Positions 61,919-64,000 of a stretch of DNA of 64,000 bases are shown one piece after another. The position numbers and the translations under genes were made by a program. The stretch lies in contig CM039462.1 of the NCBI GenBank assembly GCA_022414725.1, forward strand, positions 47,452,685 to 47,516,684, read 5' to 3'. Within the stretch, counting starts at the first letter, position 1, and each line of letters opens with the position of its first letter. The notes under the pieces were generated by a model. The model had not been told where the DNA came from and searched no databases. It saw only the letters and a list, made by a program, of their open reading frames with translations. This DNA is from Microglena sp. YARC (Eukaryota; Chlorophyta; Chlorophyceae; Chlamydomonadales; Chlamydomonadaceae).

Positions 61919-64000
61919 AGAGAAGAGATCTGAAATTGGTGAGATTATTCGTCAGACATTCCGGGGCGTGGGGCGTTGCCCTATTTTTTAGCTTAAGTGA
62001 GGATACTCAAGCCTTTGTTGTGGATTCGGTTCAACTAGTAGATAGTGAAGTTGAGTTTTCCAATTAAAGGTGAGTCGAGATGTGGACCCCCGGTATTTAT
62101 AGGCTTGGTCTGGCAGGGCTCGGCCTAGGTAGCATAGAATTACCTAGAAGGGAATTTTTTTCTAAGCCTTGTTTGAGTGTGTTGTTGTGAAGGTAGGTTG
62201 TCCGAGGGTGTGATTTGTGGAGTATGCATATACCACACATTTAGCTGGCGTTAAGGAAATGCCCGACAGATACTATAAAGTTTGAACTTTACCACACTGG
62301 ATGCGAAGTCCTCTGGAGCTGCCGGTTAGGACGGCAGTGTCATCGCATACCCCCAAGCTGCTAGTGTGGTTTTCATCTGCTGTTTGTGGAGGTAGGGATG
62401 CTGCTCTGTATCCCTGCGTCCTCCAGAACGAGCATCTGTGTAGGGGTCTAGAAAAATAATGAAGAGTAAGGGGGAAGAGAGTGTCTCCCCTGGATAGTGC
62501 ACCTAGTGATGGGGATAGGGGAGCCAGATGTATTGTTAAGGGGATATGTGTTGAGTAGAGTTTGTGTAAAATTCTTTAATTGTTCTATAGTATCATGGGT
62601 AACCCAAGCCTGTCGATAATCAGAGAATTTTTTTGGTGATCAATCATTGAAGGCAGAAGCTAAAAAGTCAAAAGTAGGCAGCATAAAGGTCCTGGTGGAA
62701 GAGGGCAGCAATCCTCAAATGTTGTGGATAGGGTCGAGGAAGTTGTCTATAGGTACTTTTGTCTTTTCTGAAACCCTCTTGGCAGGCAGCTAGAAAGTGA
62801 TTGGGTTTCAGTAGTAGGTTAGTATAGTGTTGGTAACAAGTAGAGGTCCAGAGTTTGGCTAAAGCATTGTTAAGGCCCTGATTGGCCTGTAATTTTGGGG
62901 TAAGCAAGGAATCTGATTTTTCTGTAGAGCATGACTGTGTGGGAGATTTTCCAGCAGTTCTGGTGTTTCTTCTCCCAGGATCCATACTAGCTGGCAGTGA
63001 GTTTGTGTATGGTGAGGTGCATTTCCATGTGGGAGGCACATAATAGTTCATTAGGTATGCCGGTCTGGGCCTGTGGTCTTTGTTGAGTGAGAAGTCTTCC
63101 TGATGCAGTCGATCAATAGGTGGTTGAGGAGGAGAGATAGGTTGTAAGGGGAGGCAGATGGTTCTGTAATGGAATTGGCTGGAGGTTTCAAGGTGGTATT
63201 TGTCTGTGCTGTGTTTTCCCATGGAGGGGGAGTGGCATGTCGGGTATAACATCTAAGATGGGTGGTGTGGGAGGTGACAGTAATTTACATGTGTTTGGTC
63301 AAAACTTCCTAGGAGACCGCTGGTACTGGTGGCTAAGTGTGTTCGAGGATGCGTGCCAGAAGGGCAGTGGGTGTGTGTGTGTAGTTTTTTAGGAGAGAAA
63401 ATATACCTGTGAGTTCGTCGTGCTTCTGTGGCTGAGGCGGCGTCTTGAATTTCTTGATGGAGGCAGTTTGCTCTCATCCTCTTTGAGTGCTGCCTGCATG
63501 TGACGTAGTTCTGTAATACTTTGTTGATTATCAGCAGTTAGAGAGAGGCAGTAGTCAGGGAGGAGTAGGTTGCTAGGTGTTCGTGTATTTTGAATTTTAG
63601 TGGTAGGTGAGTATGTACCTGCCGTATGAGGGTGTGGCTTCTGAGCTCCATGTATTGCTGTTGGTCAAGGTGAGTGGAGGCTGTTCGAAAGTGCTTAGAT
63701 TGTGTTTTAATTATGGAGTTTAAGACGTCTGTAAGTTAAGCAGTTTGTCTGGGCAAAAAAATGCCTGTGTGCTAGACATTAATGGAGGCAGATAGTCAGT
63801 TGATGGAAAGAGCTTTGGTGTAAAGTGAATCAATTGAGATGATCTCCATGGCTGTTAAGATTTTCTGGCATGGTGTGTTGAGTTCTTGTCTAAATAGAAT
63901 TGGATGTGTGCAGATGTTTTAGTCTTCTCCCAGTAAAGTTTGTGCTAGTAGTCCAGGCTTTAATTTATGTTGATGTGGCTGTGTTGAAATTGATGGAGAA
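61919..64000 (-). mobile_element. Second, indel-rich copy of the LINE RT region
   Basis: It collinearly matches 52965 to about 55010 in the same orientation. Almost all differences are single-base insertions or deletions rather than substitutions. It includes the ADD box (near 62340), the QEGFRKDKSTYRQL block (near 62770) and the upstream region to the window end. The open frames are correspondingly broken. It is either a second element or a redundant uncorrected read placed at the gap edge. Confidence 0.88.

Noticed and set aside
60851..61933. A 360-codon open frame
   Set aside because: It spans the 1,000-N gap and has almost no real sequence.

Overview
The window is nuclear DNA of an intron-rich eukaryote. 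The best evidence for lineage is a gene on the + strand whose exons encode the C-terminal S1 RNA-binding domain and tail typical of nuclear-encoded plastid ribosomal protein bS1. This points to a photosynthetic alga, probably of the green lineage. The spliceosomal GT-AG introns, abundant microsatellites, RNase H-bearing LINEs and a chromodomain Ty3/gypsy element fit that. I cannot fix a genus from sequence alone.

Layout. 0.3-1.3 kb is a 102-bp satellite. 1.6-15.7 kb is the 3' part of the bS1-like gene. It carries a terminal S1-domain/tail exon pair in three tandem versions (the first has a broken S1 exon), separated by introns full of (AACT)n, G-rich minisatellites, LINE remnants, MITE-like elements, a Tc1/mariner remnant and a perfect 92-bp palindrome. 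15.8-19.4 kb is non-coding. 19.4-32.3 kb (minus) is an apparently complete gene of about 22 exons for an ABCC-type full transporter of about 1,319 residues (TMD1-NBD1-TMD2-NBD2). 32.8-39.1 kb is a recently inserted chromovirus-type LTR retrotransposon (minus) with 295-bp LTRs and a 5-bp target duplication. 40.1-41.9 kb (+) is a single-exon gene for an ankyrin-repeat/coiled-coil/RING-like protein. 42-49 kb is repeat-rich and holds two ankyrin-repeat scraps. 49.0-55.5 kb (minus) is a decayed or error-rich LINE (endonuclease-RT-RNase H-zinc knuckle). 57-60.9 kb has no recognisable gene. A run of exactly 1,000 N (60919-61918) follows, then a second indel-ridden copy of the same LINE segment to the window end.

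The most striking theme is local tandem duplication that repeatedly captures splice junctions. Both host genes with introns show copied acceptors, donors, mini-exons or whole exons beside the real ones. In the bS1-like gene the amplified exons all start and end in phase 0, so they can be spliced in any number without breaking the frame. This looks like an active mode of exon and domain amplification in this genome. The two host genes and the ankyrin gene show no evident functional link to each other.
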